Part shown: piece after piece, positions 46,126 through 55,918 of the stretch
Position numbering within the stretch: position 1 is the first letter of the stretch
Layout of the letters: each line of letters opens with the position of its first letter
Assembly: GCA_018821435.1 (NCBI GenBank)
Contig: JAHJME010000007.1
Location: 1-64,000 of the forward strand
DNA length: 64,000 nucleotides
Source of the DNA: Alphaproteobacteria bacterium
Lineage (GTDB): Bacteria > Pseudomonadota > Alphaproteobacteria > Caulobacterales > Caulobacteraceae
Direction of reading: 5' to 3'
Translations under genes and position numbers: made by a program
Notes under the pieces: model-generated
Database searches by the model: none
The model's input: only the letters and a program-made list of their open reading frames with translations
What the model was told of the DNA's origin: nothing

Positions 46126-46905
46126 ATGACGGATCACATTTTGAGCGCGCAAGCGGACGGCGTACTGACGCTGACGTTCAACCGCCCGGAAAAGAAGAAC
46201 GCGATTACCGGCGCCATGTACCAGGCGCTGGGCGACGCCATCGACGGGGCCAACGCCGACGCAGGCGTGCGCTGCATCCTGGTCCAGGCGAACGGAGACA
46301 GCTTCACCGCCGGCAACGACCTTGGCGAATTCGCGGCGGTGAATGCCGGCGACGGGGCGGCGAACGAAGCGCGCGGCAAGGGCAATCCGCTGCTGATCGC
46401 GCTGGGACGGGCGAAGAAGCCCATCGTCGCGGCGGTGCATGGCCGGGCGGTGGGGGTGGGCGTGACCATGCTGCTGCACTGCGACCTGGTCTATGTGGCC
46501 GAGGACGCCCTGCTGAGCACGCCGTTCGTGAACCTGGCCCTGGCGCCCGAGGCGGCGTCATCGCTGTTGCTGCCGGCGCGGATCGGGCACGCGCGCGCGT
46601 TCTCGATGTTCGTGCTGGGCGAGACGATCGACGGCCGGACCGCCGCCGCCTGGGGGATCGCCAACGCCGCCGTGCCGATGGCCGAGCTGCGCGAGCGGGC
46701 GCTGAAGGCGGCGCAGGCCGTCGCGGCACGGGCCGCGGCGTCGGTGCAGGGCGCCAAGGCGCTGATGCGCGACGAACCTTCGATCCAGGAGCAGATGGTG
46801 CGTGAGAACGCGATCTTCTCCGCCCAGCTCAAGAGCGCGGAAGCCAAGGAGGCGTTCGCCGCCTTCGCCGAAAAGCGCGCCCCCGACTTCAGCAAGGTGG
46901 CCTGA
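46126..46905 (+). CDS. Enoyl-CoA hydratase/isomerase family protein
   Basis: A 259-aa crotonase-fold protein. FNRPEKKNAIT, GDSFTAGNDLGEF (oxyanion hole) and VAAVHGRAVGVGVTMLLHCD are diagnostic. In the second catalytic position the sequence is NLALAPEAASSLLL, with a Glu that fits an acid/base residue. Probably a fatty-acid or CoA-ester degradation enzyme. It precedes the SDR gene by 2 bp and is probably co-transcribed with it. Confidence 0.93.
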   Translation: MTDHILSAQADGVLTLTFNRPEKKNAITGAMYQALGDAIDGANADAGVRCILVQANGDSFTAGNDLGEFAAVNAGDGAANEARGKGNPLLIALGRAKKPIVAAVHGRAVGVGVTMLLHCDLVYVAEDALLSTPFVNLALAPEAASSLLLPARIGHARAFSMFVLGETIDGRTAAAWGIANAAVPMAELRERALKAAQAVAARAAASVQGAKALMRDEPSIQEQMVRENAIFSAQLKSAEAKEAFAAFAEKRAPDFSKVA

Positions 46906-46907
46906 CC

Positions 46908-47873
46908 ATGAGCGACCGCATCACCTCGGCGTTCGGGGCCACCACGACCGCCCGTGAAATCACGGCCAGCCACGACCTGAACGGCGTCAGCGCCATCGTC
47001 ACGGGCGGCGCGTCCGGCATCGGCGTCGAGACCGCCCGCGCCCTGGCCGAGGCCGGGGCCGAGGTGATGCTGGCCGTCCGCAACAAGGCCGCCGGCGAGG
47101 CGACCGTCGCCGATATCGAAAAGACCGCGCCGGGCAAGGTCTCGGTGGGCCTGATCGACCTGTCGGACCTGGCCTCGGTGGCGGCGTTTGCCAGCGCCTG
47201 GGCCGACAAGCCGCTGGACATCCTGATCAACAACGCCGGCGTCATGGCCTGCCCGCAGAGCTACACGGCGCAGGACCTGGAGATGCAGGTCGGGACCAAC
47301 CACTTCGGTCACTACCTGCTGTCGGTGCTGCTGGCGCGGGCGCTGATGAACGCGGCCCAGGACGGCAAGCAGAGCCGGCTGGTGTCGCTGTCGTCCATCG
47401 GCCACCGCCGGTCGGGGATCAACTTCGACGACATGCACTATCGCACGCGGCCCTACGACAAGTGGGAGTCGTACGGCCAGGCCAAGACGGCCAATTCGCT
47501 GTTCGCGGTGGGCTTCAACGAACGCTTCGCCGACCTGGGGATCAACGCCAACGCGGTGATGCCGGGCGGGATCATGACGCCGCTGCAGCGGCATCTTCCG
47601 CGGGAAGAGATGATCGCCTTTGGCTGGATGGACGAGGCCGGCAAGCTGAACGACCGCTTCAAGTCGACCGAGCAGGGCGCGTCCACCAGCGTCTGGGCGG
47701 CGCTGGGCGACGAGCTGGAAGGCGTGGGCGGGCTCTATCTGGAGAACTGCAACCAGGCTGTGCCGTGGACGGCGGAGAACCCGTTCGAAGGCGTGCTGCC
47801 GCATGCCCTGGACCCCGAGACGGCCGAACGGCTGTGGGCGGTGTCCGAGGAGACGACCGGGGCGCGGGTCTAA
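46908..47873 (+). CDS. Short-chain dehydrogenase/reductase, retinol dehydrogenase-like
   Basis: A 321-aa Rossmann-fold oxidoreductase. Cofactor motif TGGASGIGVETA, NNAG in ILINNAGVMACPQ, active-site Ser in VSLSSIGH and Tyr-x-x-x-Lys in ESYGQAKTANSL. The length and the WESYGQAKTAN segment resemble the RDH/WW-domain oxidoreductase group. Probably NADP-dependent; substrate unknown. It starts 2 bp after the enoyl-CoA hydratase stop. Confidence 0.95.
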   Translation: MSDRITSAFGATTTAREITASHDLNGVSAIVTGGASGIGVETARALAEAGAEVMLAVRNKAAGEATVADIEKTAPGKVSVGLIDLSDLASVAAFASAWADKPLDILINNAGVMACPQSYTAQDLEMQVGTNHFGHYLLSVLLARALMNAAQDGKQSRLVSLSSIGHRRSGINFDDMHYRTRPYDKWESYGQAKTANSLFAVGFNERFADLGINANAVMPGGIMTPLQRHLPREEMIAFGWMDEAGKLNDRFKSTEQGASTSVWAALGDELEGVGGLYLENCNQAVPWTAENPFEGVLPHALDPETAERLWAVSEETTGARV

Positions 47874-47924
47874 ATCCACGCGCCGGGGTTGGCGTTGGCG
47901 CGTCCGGACGCCTAGGTTCGTGAC

Positions 47925-48419
47925 ATGAGCGTGACTGTTCGGGTGGCGACCGTCGCCGATGCGCCGTTGATCCTGACCTTCATCCGCGAACTGGCCGAGT
48001 ACGAGCGGCTGCTGCACGAGGTGGAGGCGACCGAGGCCGACATCCGCCGCGACCTGTTCGGGGAAAACCCGCGCAGCTTCTGCGAGATCGCCGAGCACGA
48101 CGGCCAGCCGGTGGGCTTCGCGCTGTGGTTCTACAACTACTCCACCTTCCGGGGTCGCGCCGGAATCTACCTGGAGGACCTGTTCGTGCGGCCCGAGGCG
48201 CGGGGCGAGGGCGCCGGCAAGGCGCTGCTGGCCCGGCTGGCGCGGCGCTGCGTGGACGCGGAGCTGGGGCGGCTGGAGTGGGCGGTGCTCAACTGGAACA
48301 CGCCGTCGATCGAATTCTACGACAGCCTGGGCGCCTCGGCGAAGACCGAGTGGACCGTGCGCAGGCTGGACGGCGAGGCGCTGGCGCGGCTGGCCGAGTC
48401 CGAGGTTGCGACGGCATAG
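47925..48419 (+). CDS. GNAT acetyltransferase, SSAT-like
   Basis: A 164-aa N-acetyltransferase. FIRELAEYERLLHEVEATEA, LWFYNYSTFRGRAGIYLEDL and VRPEARGEGAGKALL (acetyl-CoA loop R-G-x-G-x-G/A) closely match the spermidine/spermine or thialysine N-acetyltransferase group. NWNTPSIEFYDSLGA near the end is also typical. Polyamine acetylation is the likely role, not proven. Own promoter in the 51 bp gap or read-through from the SDR gene. Confidence 0.93.
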   Translation: MSVTVRVATVADAPLILTFIRELAEYERLLHEVEATEADIRRDLFGENPRSFCEIAEHDGQPVGFALWFYNYSTFRGRAGIYLEDLFVRPEARGEGAGKALLARLARRCVDAELGRLEWAVLNWNTPSIEFYDSLGASAKTEWTVRRLDGEALARLAESEVATA

Positions 48420-48450
48420 CTTGCCGGGCGGTTTCTGCCGGTCTGCAGGT

Positions 48451-48879
48451 CTAGACGGCGATATCGATGATCATGGGCTGGGGCGGGCGGCCTTCCTTGC
48501 CGGCCTTCTTGGCCTCCTGGGTGAGCGTCTCCTGCATCACCTCCTGGATCTGCTTGGCGATCTCGGCCTCGAGCGAGGTCAGGGTGGAGGCGCGGGTTTC
48601 CGGGGACATGGCCGAGAGCTTGGCGTCGTCCAGGCCCTGCTTCTTCATGAGGTCGTCTTTGATCTTCGCCTTCAGCGCCTCGAACTTCTTCTCCTGGGCC
48701 CAGGCATAGATGCCCTTCTCGCGCACCGCGTCGAGGTCCTGCTTCTGGCGGGCGGCGGAGGCCTCCATGCGCGTCTTGGCCGCGTCGGCGGGGGACGGGG
48801 TCTTGTCGGCCTTGTCGGTGGGCTTGGCCACCAGCGAGGTCGCCATCGCGAACATCGCGCCAATACCGTCGATCGCCAT
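48451..48879 (-). CDS. Hypothetical charged helical protein
   Basis: A 142-aa protein with no signal peptide or known domain. Mostly predicted helix, rich in Ala, Lys, Glu and Asp: DAAKTRMEASAARQKQDLDA and EAEIAKQIQEVMQETLTQEA suggest coiled-coil stretches. ATG at 48879 has AGGGGGAC just before it; the earlier in-frame ATG adds a poor N-terminus. It is convergent with the acetyltransferase gene. Function unknown. Confidence 0.75.
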   Translation of the reverse strand: MAIDGIGAMFAMATSLVAKPTDKADKTPSPADAAKTRMEASAARQKQDLDAVREKGIYAWAQEKKFEALKAKIKDDLMKKQGLDDAKLSAMSPETRASTLTSLEAEIAKQIQEVMQETLTQEAKKAGKEGRPPQPMIIDIAV

Positions 48880-48976
48880 GTGGTCCCCCTTGCGTCGGGC
48901 ATAGTTAAGCAAGAACTGGACCAGTTTCGGCGGCGGCCTGGCGCCTCAGCGCGGACAGGGATTTCAGCCGCAGAAG

Positions 48977-48989
48977 GCGCCTGCGGCGC
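48977..48989 (-). terminator. GCGCCTGCGGCGC hairpin after the DnaJ-like gene
   Basis: Perfect 5 bp GC stem with a 3-nt loop, 6 bp beyond the stop of the minus-strand gene that ends at 48996. Same sequence and position as the hairpins after the genes ending at 43202 and 57464. Confidence 0.5.
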
Positions 48990-48995
48990 GGCCCG

Positions 48996-49688
48996 TCAGG
49001 CCGCCCAGGCGGCGGCGAAACGGCGGAGGAGGGAGAGGGCGGCGCTGTCGGCGAGGCCGGCGGTGGCGGTCAGGCGGACGAAGAGGTGGCCGGCGGGGCG
49101 GCGGCCACGGGCGGGCAGGCCCTCGGCTTCCACCCGGACCAGGCCGCGCTCGGCCGCCTTCTTGTCGATCCAGACGCTGCGGCGGCCGATGGGGGTGTCC
49201 AGGCTGACGCGGCCGCCCTTCTTCAGCAGGCCCGGGGCGACCTTGACGGTCATCCAGAGGTCGTCGCCGCGCACCAGCACGCCGTCGTGAGCGCGGATGT
49301 AGACGCAGAGCTCGGCGCCGGCGGCGCGCACCTTGTCGCCGGAGCGCAGGCCGGCGGGCAGGGTGATGCGGATGAACTGGCCGTCCGGCATCCGATGGTC
49401 GACGTCGCCGCCCTCCAGCGCCAGCTTCGGCGTGATCTCGAGGTCGGGGTCGGGCGTGGGCCGGGCGCGGGTCGGGGTCTGGACCAGGCGGTCGCCGAGC
49501 GGGTCCTGGAGGCGCTGGTAGGCGTCCATCACCTGGCGGAAGCTGTTCTCGTCGCCGCCGGAATCGGGGTGGGCGCGCTTGGCGGCCTCGCGGAAGGCCT
49601 TGCGGACCTCGGCGGGGGTCGACGCCGAGCTGACGCCCAGCACTTCGCGAGCGTATTTCAGGGACAGTTCGGGCGCCGGCCGAGTCAT
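48996..49688 (-). CDS. DnaJ-domain co-chaperone-like protein
   Basis: A 230-aa protein: J-domain at residues 10-60 with the HPD motif (AKRAHPDSGGDENSFRQVM), then a Pro-rich linker and a C-terminal beta domain like the DnaJ substrate-binding part (FIRITLPAGLRSGDKVRAAG, DDLWMTVKVAPGLLKKGGRV). It lacks the zinc-finger and Gly/Phe regions of DnaJ, so it is a CbpA-like or specialised co-chaperone. It diverges from pdxH with a 78 bp promoter gap. Confidence 0.88.
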   Translation of the reverse strand: MTRPAPELSLKYAREVLGVSSASTPAEVRKAFREAAKRAHPDSGGDENSFRQVMDAYQRLQDPLGDRLVQTPTRARPTPDPDLEITPKLALEGGDVDHRMPDGQFIRITLPAGLRSGDKVRAAGAELCVYIRAHDGVLVRGDDLWMTVKVAPGLLKKGGRVSLDTPIGRRSVWIDKKAAERGLVRVEAEGLPARGRRPAGHLFVRLTATAGLADSAALSLLRRFAAAWAA

Positions 49689-49766
49689 CAGCCCGGACGT
49701 TAAGGTGAACGGGGTCAACGCACCGTTAAGCGGGTTTGCGCCCTTGTTTGCTTCGCGGAGGCGCGG

Positions 49767-50453
49767 ATGGCGCGCTATATCCCGACCGTGACCGACAAAA
49801 CCTTCATCCCGCCGTCGCCCAGCGAGGACGACTACGTCCGCCAGGTGACCCAGGCCGAGCCGCCGGCGCTGCTCAGCGAGACCGATCCTTTCGCGCTGTT
49901 CGATACATGGCTGCAGGAAGCGGTGGCGAAGGAGCCCAACGACGCCAACGCCATGTCGCTGGCCACCGTGGACGCCGACGGGCTGCCCGACGTGCGGATG
50001 GTGCTGCTGAAGGACGTGGATCCGTCGGGGTTCGTCTTCTATTCGAACGTGGAGAGCGCCAAGGGCCGGGAGCTGGCGGGCCAGCCGAAGGCGGCGCTGC
50101 TGTTCCACTGGAAGTCCCTGCGTCGGCAGGTGCGGGTCCGTGGGACCGTGACGCCGACGACGGCGGCAGAGGCGGACGCCTATTTCGCCACGCGGGCGCG
50201 GCCGGCCCAGTTGGGCGCGTGGGCCAGCGACCAGTCGCGGACCCTGCCGGACCGGCTGGCGCTGGAGAAGAAGATCGCCGAGGCGGGCCTGAGGTTCGGC
50301 CTGGGCAAGGTTCCGCGCCCGCCGCACTGGTCGGGCTTCCGCGTGGCGCCGCAGTCGATCGAGTTCTGGCGCGACCGCCCGTTCCGCCTGCACGAGCGGC
50401 TGGTGTTCGAGCGCGCGGCGGGTGGGTGGACCACGCGCCGGCTGTTTCCTTGA
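49767..50453 (+). CDS. pdxH: Pyridoxamine/pyridoxine 5'-phosphate oxidase
   Basis: FMN enzyme (228 aa) that makes the cofactor pyridoxal 5'-phosphate. [55 protein letters not shown] and the C-terminal [14 protein letters not shown] are hallmark segments. The length is normal. Its stop overlaps the TTG start of the next gene by 3 bp, an arrangement suggesting coupled translation. Confidence 0.97.
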   Translation: MARYIPTVTDKTFIPPSPSEDDYVRQVTQAEPPALLSETDPFALFDTWLQEAVAKEPNDANAMSLATVDADGLPDVRMVLLKDVDPSGFVFYSNVESAKGRELAGQPKAALLFHWKSLRRQVRVRGTVTPTTAAEADAYFATRARPAQLGAWASDQSRTLPDRLALEKKIAEAGLRFGLGKVPRPPHWSGFRVAPQSIEFWRDRPFRLHERLVFERAAGGWTTRRLFP

Positions 50454-51946
50454 GCGGCCTCGCGCCCACCGCCCTGGAGGCGGAGCTGATGGCCTGGCTG
50501 AGGGGCCGGACCGACAAGACCATCGACACGGCCTGCGCTCACGTCTTTCTGGGCGAGGCGGCGGCCTGGAAGCTCAAGCGCCACGCCGACCTGGGCTATG
50601 CGAACTTCCTGACCCTGGAGCGCCGAAAGTGGGCGCTGGACCGGGAGCTGGAGTTCAACAAGGCCGCGGCCCCGGACATCTATCGCGCGGTGCGGTCGAT
50701 CACCCGCGAGGCGGACGGCGGCCTGGCGATCGACGGGGCCGGCGAGGCCGTCGACCATGTGCTGGAGATGCGCCGGTTCGACGAGCGCGAGGTGCTGGCC
50801 GCCAAGCCGGAGTCGGTGGACGGCGAGCTGGCCGAATCGCTGGGGCGGCTGATCGCCGGCTTCCATGCTGCGGCGCCGCTGAAGCGGGGACGCGGGCTGG
50901 CGGCGCTGGAGTTCACGGTGGGCTCGAACGCCCAGTTGCTGCGCGAGACCTGCCAGGGGCTGGACCAGGACCGGGTCGAGACGATGATCGCCCTGACCGA
51001 GGCGGAGCTGGCGCGGCAGGCGCCGGCCCTGGCGCAGCGGTCGGCCGGCGGGTTCTCGCGGCGGTGCCACGGGGATCTGCACCTGGGGAACATCCTGGTG
51101 GAGGACGGTCGGCCGATCCTCTTCGACTGCATCGAGTTCAACGACCTGCTGTCGGACCTGGACGTCCAGTACGACCTGGCCTTCCTGCTGATGGATCTGG
51201 ACTTCCGGTGCCGCCGCGACGCCGGGGTGCGGGCGCTGTCGGCCTATATGGACCAGGCGGCGCGCAGCTTCCCGGCGGAGATCTGGGACGGGCTGGCGTC
51301 GATGCCGCTGATGCTGTCGGTGCGGGCCGGGGTGCGCGCCCACGTGTCCGCGCACTCGGGCGATCCGGCGGCGGCCAGGGCCTATGTGGAGGCCGCCATC
51401 GCCCACCTGGCGCCGCCGCCGCCGCTGCTGGCGGCCGTCGGCGGACTGTCGGGCTCGGGCAAGTCGACGTTCTCGCGGGCCGCCGCTGCGCTGCTGGGCG
51501 CGTCGCCGGGCGCGGTGATCCTGCGGACGGACGAGGTGCGCAAACGCCTGCTGAACGTGCCGCCGACCCAGCCGCTGGGCCGCGAGCACTATGCGCCCGA
51601 CGCCTATGCGCGGACCTACGACGTGATGATGGACAATGCGCTGGCCGCGTTGCGGGCCGGACGCTCGGTGGTGCTGGACGCCAGCTTCATCGATCCGGGC
51701 CTGCGAGCGCGGGCCGAACGGCTGGCCGAGGCTGCGGGGACACCGTTCCGCCCGGCCTGGCTGCACGCGCCGGCGGAGGTTCTGGAGGCGCGGGTCAGCG
51801 GCCGCTCGGGGGATGCGTCGGACGCCACCGTCGAGGTGCTACGCGAGCAGCTGACGCGTGGCGCCGGCGAGATGACGTGGCCCGTGGTCGACGCCCAGGC
51901 GCCCACGGCCGACGCGGTAAGGGCCTGGAACGACGCGGCGCGCTGA
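50450..51946 (+). CDS. Fusion of aminoglycoside-phosphotransferase-like kinase and P-loop kinase
   Basis: A 498-aa two-domain protein. N-terminal APH-fold domain (about 1-310): catalytic [15 protein letters not shown] and metal-binding [21 protein letters not shown]-terminal AAA/zeta-like P-loop domain (about 315-498): Walker [15 protein letters not shown], Walker B-like [11 protein letters not shown]. This fusion is a known family in alphaproteobacteria with no settled substrate. Start: TTG at 50450 (overlapping pdxH) gives the best family alignment; ATG at 50489 has a good GGAGGCGG site but would start inside the conserved N-terminus. Confidence 0.9.
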   Translation: MSGLAPTALEAELMAWLRGRTDKTIDTACAHVFLGEAAAWKLKRHADLGYANFLTLERRKWALDRELEFNKAAAPDIYRAVRSITREADGGLAIDGAGEAVDHVLEMRRFDEREVLAAKPESVDGELAESLGRLIAGFHAAAPLKRGRGLAALEFTVGSNAQLLRETCQGLDQDRVETMIALTEAELARQAPALAQRSAGGFSRRCHGDLHLGNILVEDGRPILFDCIEFNDLLSDLDVQYDLAFLLMDLDFRCRRDAGVRALSAYMDQAARSFPAEIWDGLASMPLMLSVRAGVRAHVSAHSGDPAAARAYVEAAIAHLAPPPPLLAAVGGLSGSGKSTFSRAAAALLGASPGAVILRTDEVRKRLLNVPPTQPLGREHYAPDAYARTYDVMMDNALAALRAGRSVVLDASFIDPGLRARAERLAEAAGTPFRPAWLHAPAEVLEARVSGRSGDASDATVEVLREQLTRGAGEMTWPVVDAQAPTADAVRAWNDAAR

Positions 51947-52025
51947 GGCTCCCGTTGCGGAAGCGCCATCGGCTCTCTAATCCTGATCGCAAGTAACAAG
52001 CGATCACTTGGGGAGACGTAGGCGC

Positions 52026-53672
<1,647 letters not shown>

Positions 53673-53675
53673 CCC

Positions 53676-54497
53676 TTGGCGCGGATCGTCCGCTACGGGG
53701 CCGACGCAGGTCCCGTGGCCATCTACTTCCATGGCGTGCCGGGCGCGCCGGAGGAGTGCGCCCGCTTCGACGCGGCGGCGCGCGCCGACGGGGTGCGGCT
53801 GCTTGGCATCGACCGAGGGTCGCTGGCGGACAGCCTGGGGGACGACGCGCATTTCAGCCGGCTCGCGGACGAAGTCGCGGCGCTGTCCGACGGCGGGCCG
53901 CTGCACCTTATCGGCTTCTCGCTCGGCGCCTTCGTCGCGCTGCGCGTCGCGGCGCACCTGGGCGTTGGGGTCGCGTCGCTGGATCTGGTGTCGGCCGCCG
54001 CGCCGCTGGAGTTGGGCGATGTCCTGGACGAGATGGCGGGCAAGCCGGTGTTCGCAATGGCCCGACGGTCGCCGCGTCTGCTGGGCGTGATGACGGCGGC
54101 GCAGGGCTGGCTGGCGCAGGTGGCGCCGGGGCGGCTGTTCGGCATGCTGTTCGCGACGGCGGCCGGCGAGGATCGCGCCCTGGCGGCCGATCCCGCGTTC
54201 CGGTCCATGATCGGCGAGATGTTGCGCCAGGCCCTGGGGCCGGGCCGCCCAGGCTATCTGCGCGACGTGCAGGCTTACGTCGCGCCGTGGGCCGGGCGTC
54301 TCGGCGCAGTGGCTGCCGAGACGCGCCTCTGGCACGGCCGGGAAGACAACTGGGCGCCGCCGGCGATGGCCGACAGCCTGGCGCGCGTGCTGCCGGCGGT
54401 CAGCCAAATTGAAATCGAGCCCGGCCTTTCCCACTATTCATGCCTGTTCTGGTCCTTGCCGCGCATCCTGGCGCGGATCGGCGACCAGCGGGGGTGA
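53676..54497 (+). CDS. Alpha/beta hydrolase
   Basis: A 273-aa soluble hydrolase. Oxyanion loop FHGVPGAPEEC, nucleophile elbow GFSLGAF (G-x-S-x-G), Asp in LWHGREDNWAPP, and His in GLSHYSCLFWS. The start is TTG at 53676, only 3 bp after the acyl-CoA synthetase stop. Its stop shares a base with the acetyltransferase start (TGATG). Substrate unknown, likely an ester or thioester given its partners. Confidence 0.88.
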   Translation: MARIVRYGADAGPVAIYFHGVPGAPEECARFDAAARADGVRLLGIDRGSLADSLGDDAHFSRLADEVAALSDGGPLHLIGFSLGAFVALRVAAHLGVGVASLDLVSAAAPLELGDVLDEMAGKPVFAMARRSPRLLGVMTAAQGWLAQVAPGRLFGMLFATAAGEDRALAADPAFRSMIGEMLRQALGPGRPGYLRDVQAYVAPWAGRLGAVAAETRLWHGREDNWAPPAMADSLARVLPAVSQIEIEPGLSHYSCLFWSLPRILARIGDQRG

Positions 54498-55027
54498 TGG
54501 GGATGATCGAACTGCAGCCCGCCACCGACGCCGACTATCCCGAGATCGTCGCCCTGACCAACCGGGCGTTCCGCGACACCGGTCCGCAGGCGAGCTGGAA
54601 CGTCGAGGACATCATCGAGGGCGAGCGGATCAACCTCTCGCTGCTGCGCGACGACGTGGCGATCCCGGGGGCGCACCTGCTGATCTGGCGTGACGCTTCG
54701 GGCGAGCATCTGGGCCATGTGCGGCTGGACGCCGGGGCGGATGGCGCGTGGTTCCTGGGCATCCTGACGGTGCGGCCCGACCGGCAGGACGCGGGCCTGG
54801 GCCGCACGCTGCTGGCCGCCTGCGAGGACTGGGTGCGGGCGCGGGGCGGCCAGCGGATCGCCATGACCGTGATCCATCAGCGCGAGACGCTGATCGCCTG
54901 GTACGTGCGGCGGGGCTATGTGGTGACGGGCCAGACCAAGCCGTTCCCCTATGACGACACCCGGTTCGGGCGGCCGACCCAGGCAGGGCTCTATTTCGAC
55001 GTGTTGGAAAAGGACCTGGGCGCATGA
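54497..55027 (+). CDS. GNAT family N-acetyltransferase
   Basis: A 176-aa acetyltransferase. VALTNRAFRDTGPQASWNVE, WFLGILTVRPDRQDAGLGRT (acetyl-CoA loop Q/R-x-x-G-x-G/R) and IAWYVRRGYVVTGQTKPFPY are typical. Acceptor unknown. ATG at 54497 overlaps the hydrolase stop, or ATG at 54503 could be used with the GGGGG region as ribosome binding site. The stop overlaps the next start by 4 bp (ATGA). Confidence 0.9.
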   Translation: MGMIELQPATDADYPEIVALTNRAFRDTGPQASWNVEDIIEGERINLSLLRDDVAIPGAHLLIWRDASGEHLGHVRLDAGADGAWFLGILTVRPDRQDAGLGRTLLAACEDWVRARGGQRIAMTVIHQRETLIAWYVRRGYVVTGQTKPFPYDDTRFGRPTQAGLYFDVLEKDLGA

Positions 55028-55416
55028 CCTTCGCGGACGACGCGCCGTATCACGCGCACATCTATCATGCGGCGGATCAGCGGGCGGCCTCCGACGCCCT
55101 GCACGCGCGGCTGACCCGACTGCTGGCCGAGATGCCGGACCTGAAGATGGTGGGCAAGCTGCGCGAGCGGCCAGTGGGCCCGCATCCGCTGCCGCAGTTC
55201 GAGATCCATTTCCTGAAGCGGGCGCTGCCCGACATCCTGCCGCTGATCGCGGCGTCGGGCCTGCGGGCGCTGGTGCACCCGCTGACCGACGACGACCTGG
55301 CCGACCACACGACCCTGGCGCACTGGATCGGCGACCCTCTGGACCTGGACCTCTCGGTCATGGACCCGCCGGGCGTGAACCAGGGCGTGCCCCGGTTCGG
55401 CAAGGTGGACTTTTAG
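55024..55416 (+). CDS. DOPA 4,5-dioxygenase family protein
   Basis: A 130-aa protein of the DOPA-dioxygenase family: YHAHIYHAADQRAAS at the start, then VGPHPLPQFEIHFL and VHPLTDDDLADHTTLAHWIG. The His in AHIYH, PHP and HPLTDDDL are placed for metal binding. Bacterial members have no proven substrate; extradiol ring cleavage is likely. Last gene of the run; its stop overlaps the convergent DUF983 gene by 3 bp. Confidence 0.9.
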   Translation: MTFADDAPYHAHIYHAADQRAASDALHARLTRLLAEMPDLKMVGKLRERPVGPHPLPQFEIHFLKRALPDILPLIAASGLRALVHPLTDDDLADHTTLAHWIGDPLDLDLSVMDPPGVNQGVPRFGKVDF

Positions 55417-55841
55417 CTCTCCGACGCCTTGCGGCGGTCGAGGACGAAGCCGCCTTCGCCGTGGCCGCCGATGCTGGACCAGCGGGCTTCCTCGGCCTTG
55501 TGGATATATTGCTCGGCCACCAGCCAGGCCTTCATCGGGGACAGGCAGGCCAGGCAGCCGCCGATCAGGGCCGGGAACACGGTGGCGAACTGCAGCCACA
55601 TGGGCGGCTGGAAGACCACCACCGACCACGCCCAGACGGCGACCACGGCGATGCCGACGCCGCTCATGACGAAGAACGCCGGACCGTCCGCCGGATCGGC
55701 GAACCCGTAGTCCAATCCGCATTGATCACAGGACTTCGCGATCTTCAGGAAACTCGAGAACAGCTTCCCCTCGCCGCAGCGGGGGCAGCGGCACCGCAAG
55801 CCGGCGCTGAGGCTGGACGGTTCGCAACCGGTGAAGTCCAT
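55413..55841 (-). CDS. DUF983 membrane protein with zinc-ribbon-like cysteines
   Basis: A 142-aa protein: N-terminal Cys motif CRCPRCGEGKLFSSFLKIAK followed by SCDQCGLDYGF (two C-x-x-C pairs), then two membrane helices (GVGIAVVAVWAWSVVVF and FATVFPALIGGCLACLSP). This is the DUF983 family layout; function unknown. It shares a short AT-rich divergent promoter with the MocR-type gene at 55919. Confidence 0.92.
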   Translation of the reverse strand: MDFTGCEPSSLSAGLRCRCPRCGEGKLFSSFLKIAKSCDQCGLDYGFADPADGPAFFVMSGVGIAVVAVWAWSVVVFQPPMWLQFATVFPALIGGCLACLSPMKAWLVAEQYIHKAEEARWSSIGGHGEGGFVLDRRKASES

Positions 55842-55852
55842 CGCGTCATCTC

Positions 55853-55898
55853 CATACAATGTAGATATTGAACTCATACAATCTATGTGTAATGTATG
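55853..55898. promoter_or_regulatory. Divergent promoter with repeated CATACAAT sites, probable MocR operator
   Basis: CATACAAT occurs at 55853-55860 and 55875-55882, 22 bp apart (two helical turns), and AATGTATG at 55891-55898 pairs as an inverted half-site. On the plus strand TTGAAC (55868-55873) and TAATGT (55890-55895) with 16 bp spacing could be the promoter. Direct repeats two turns apart are the usual MocR-type operator. The region is strikingly AT-rich. Confidence 0.55.
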
Positions 55899-55918
55899 TG
55901 TATGGGCCGGAAATCGCA

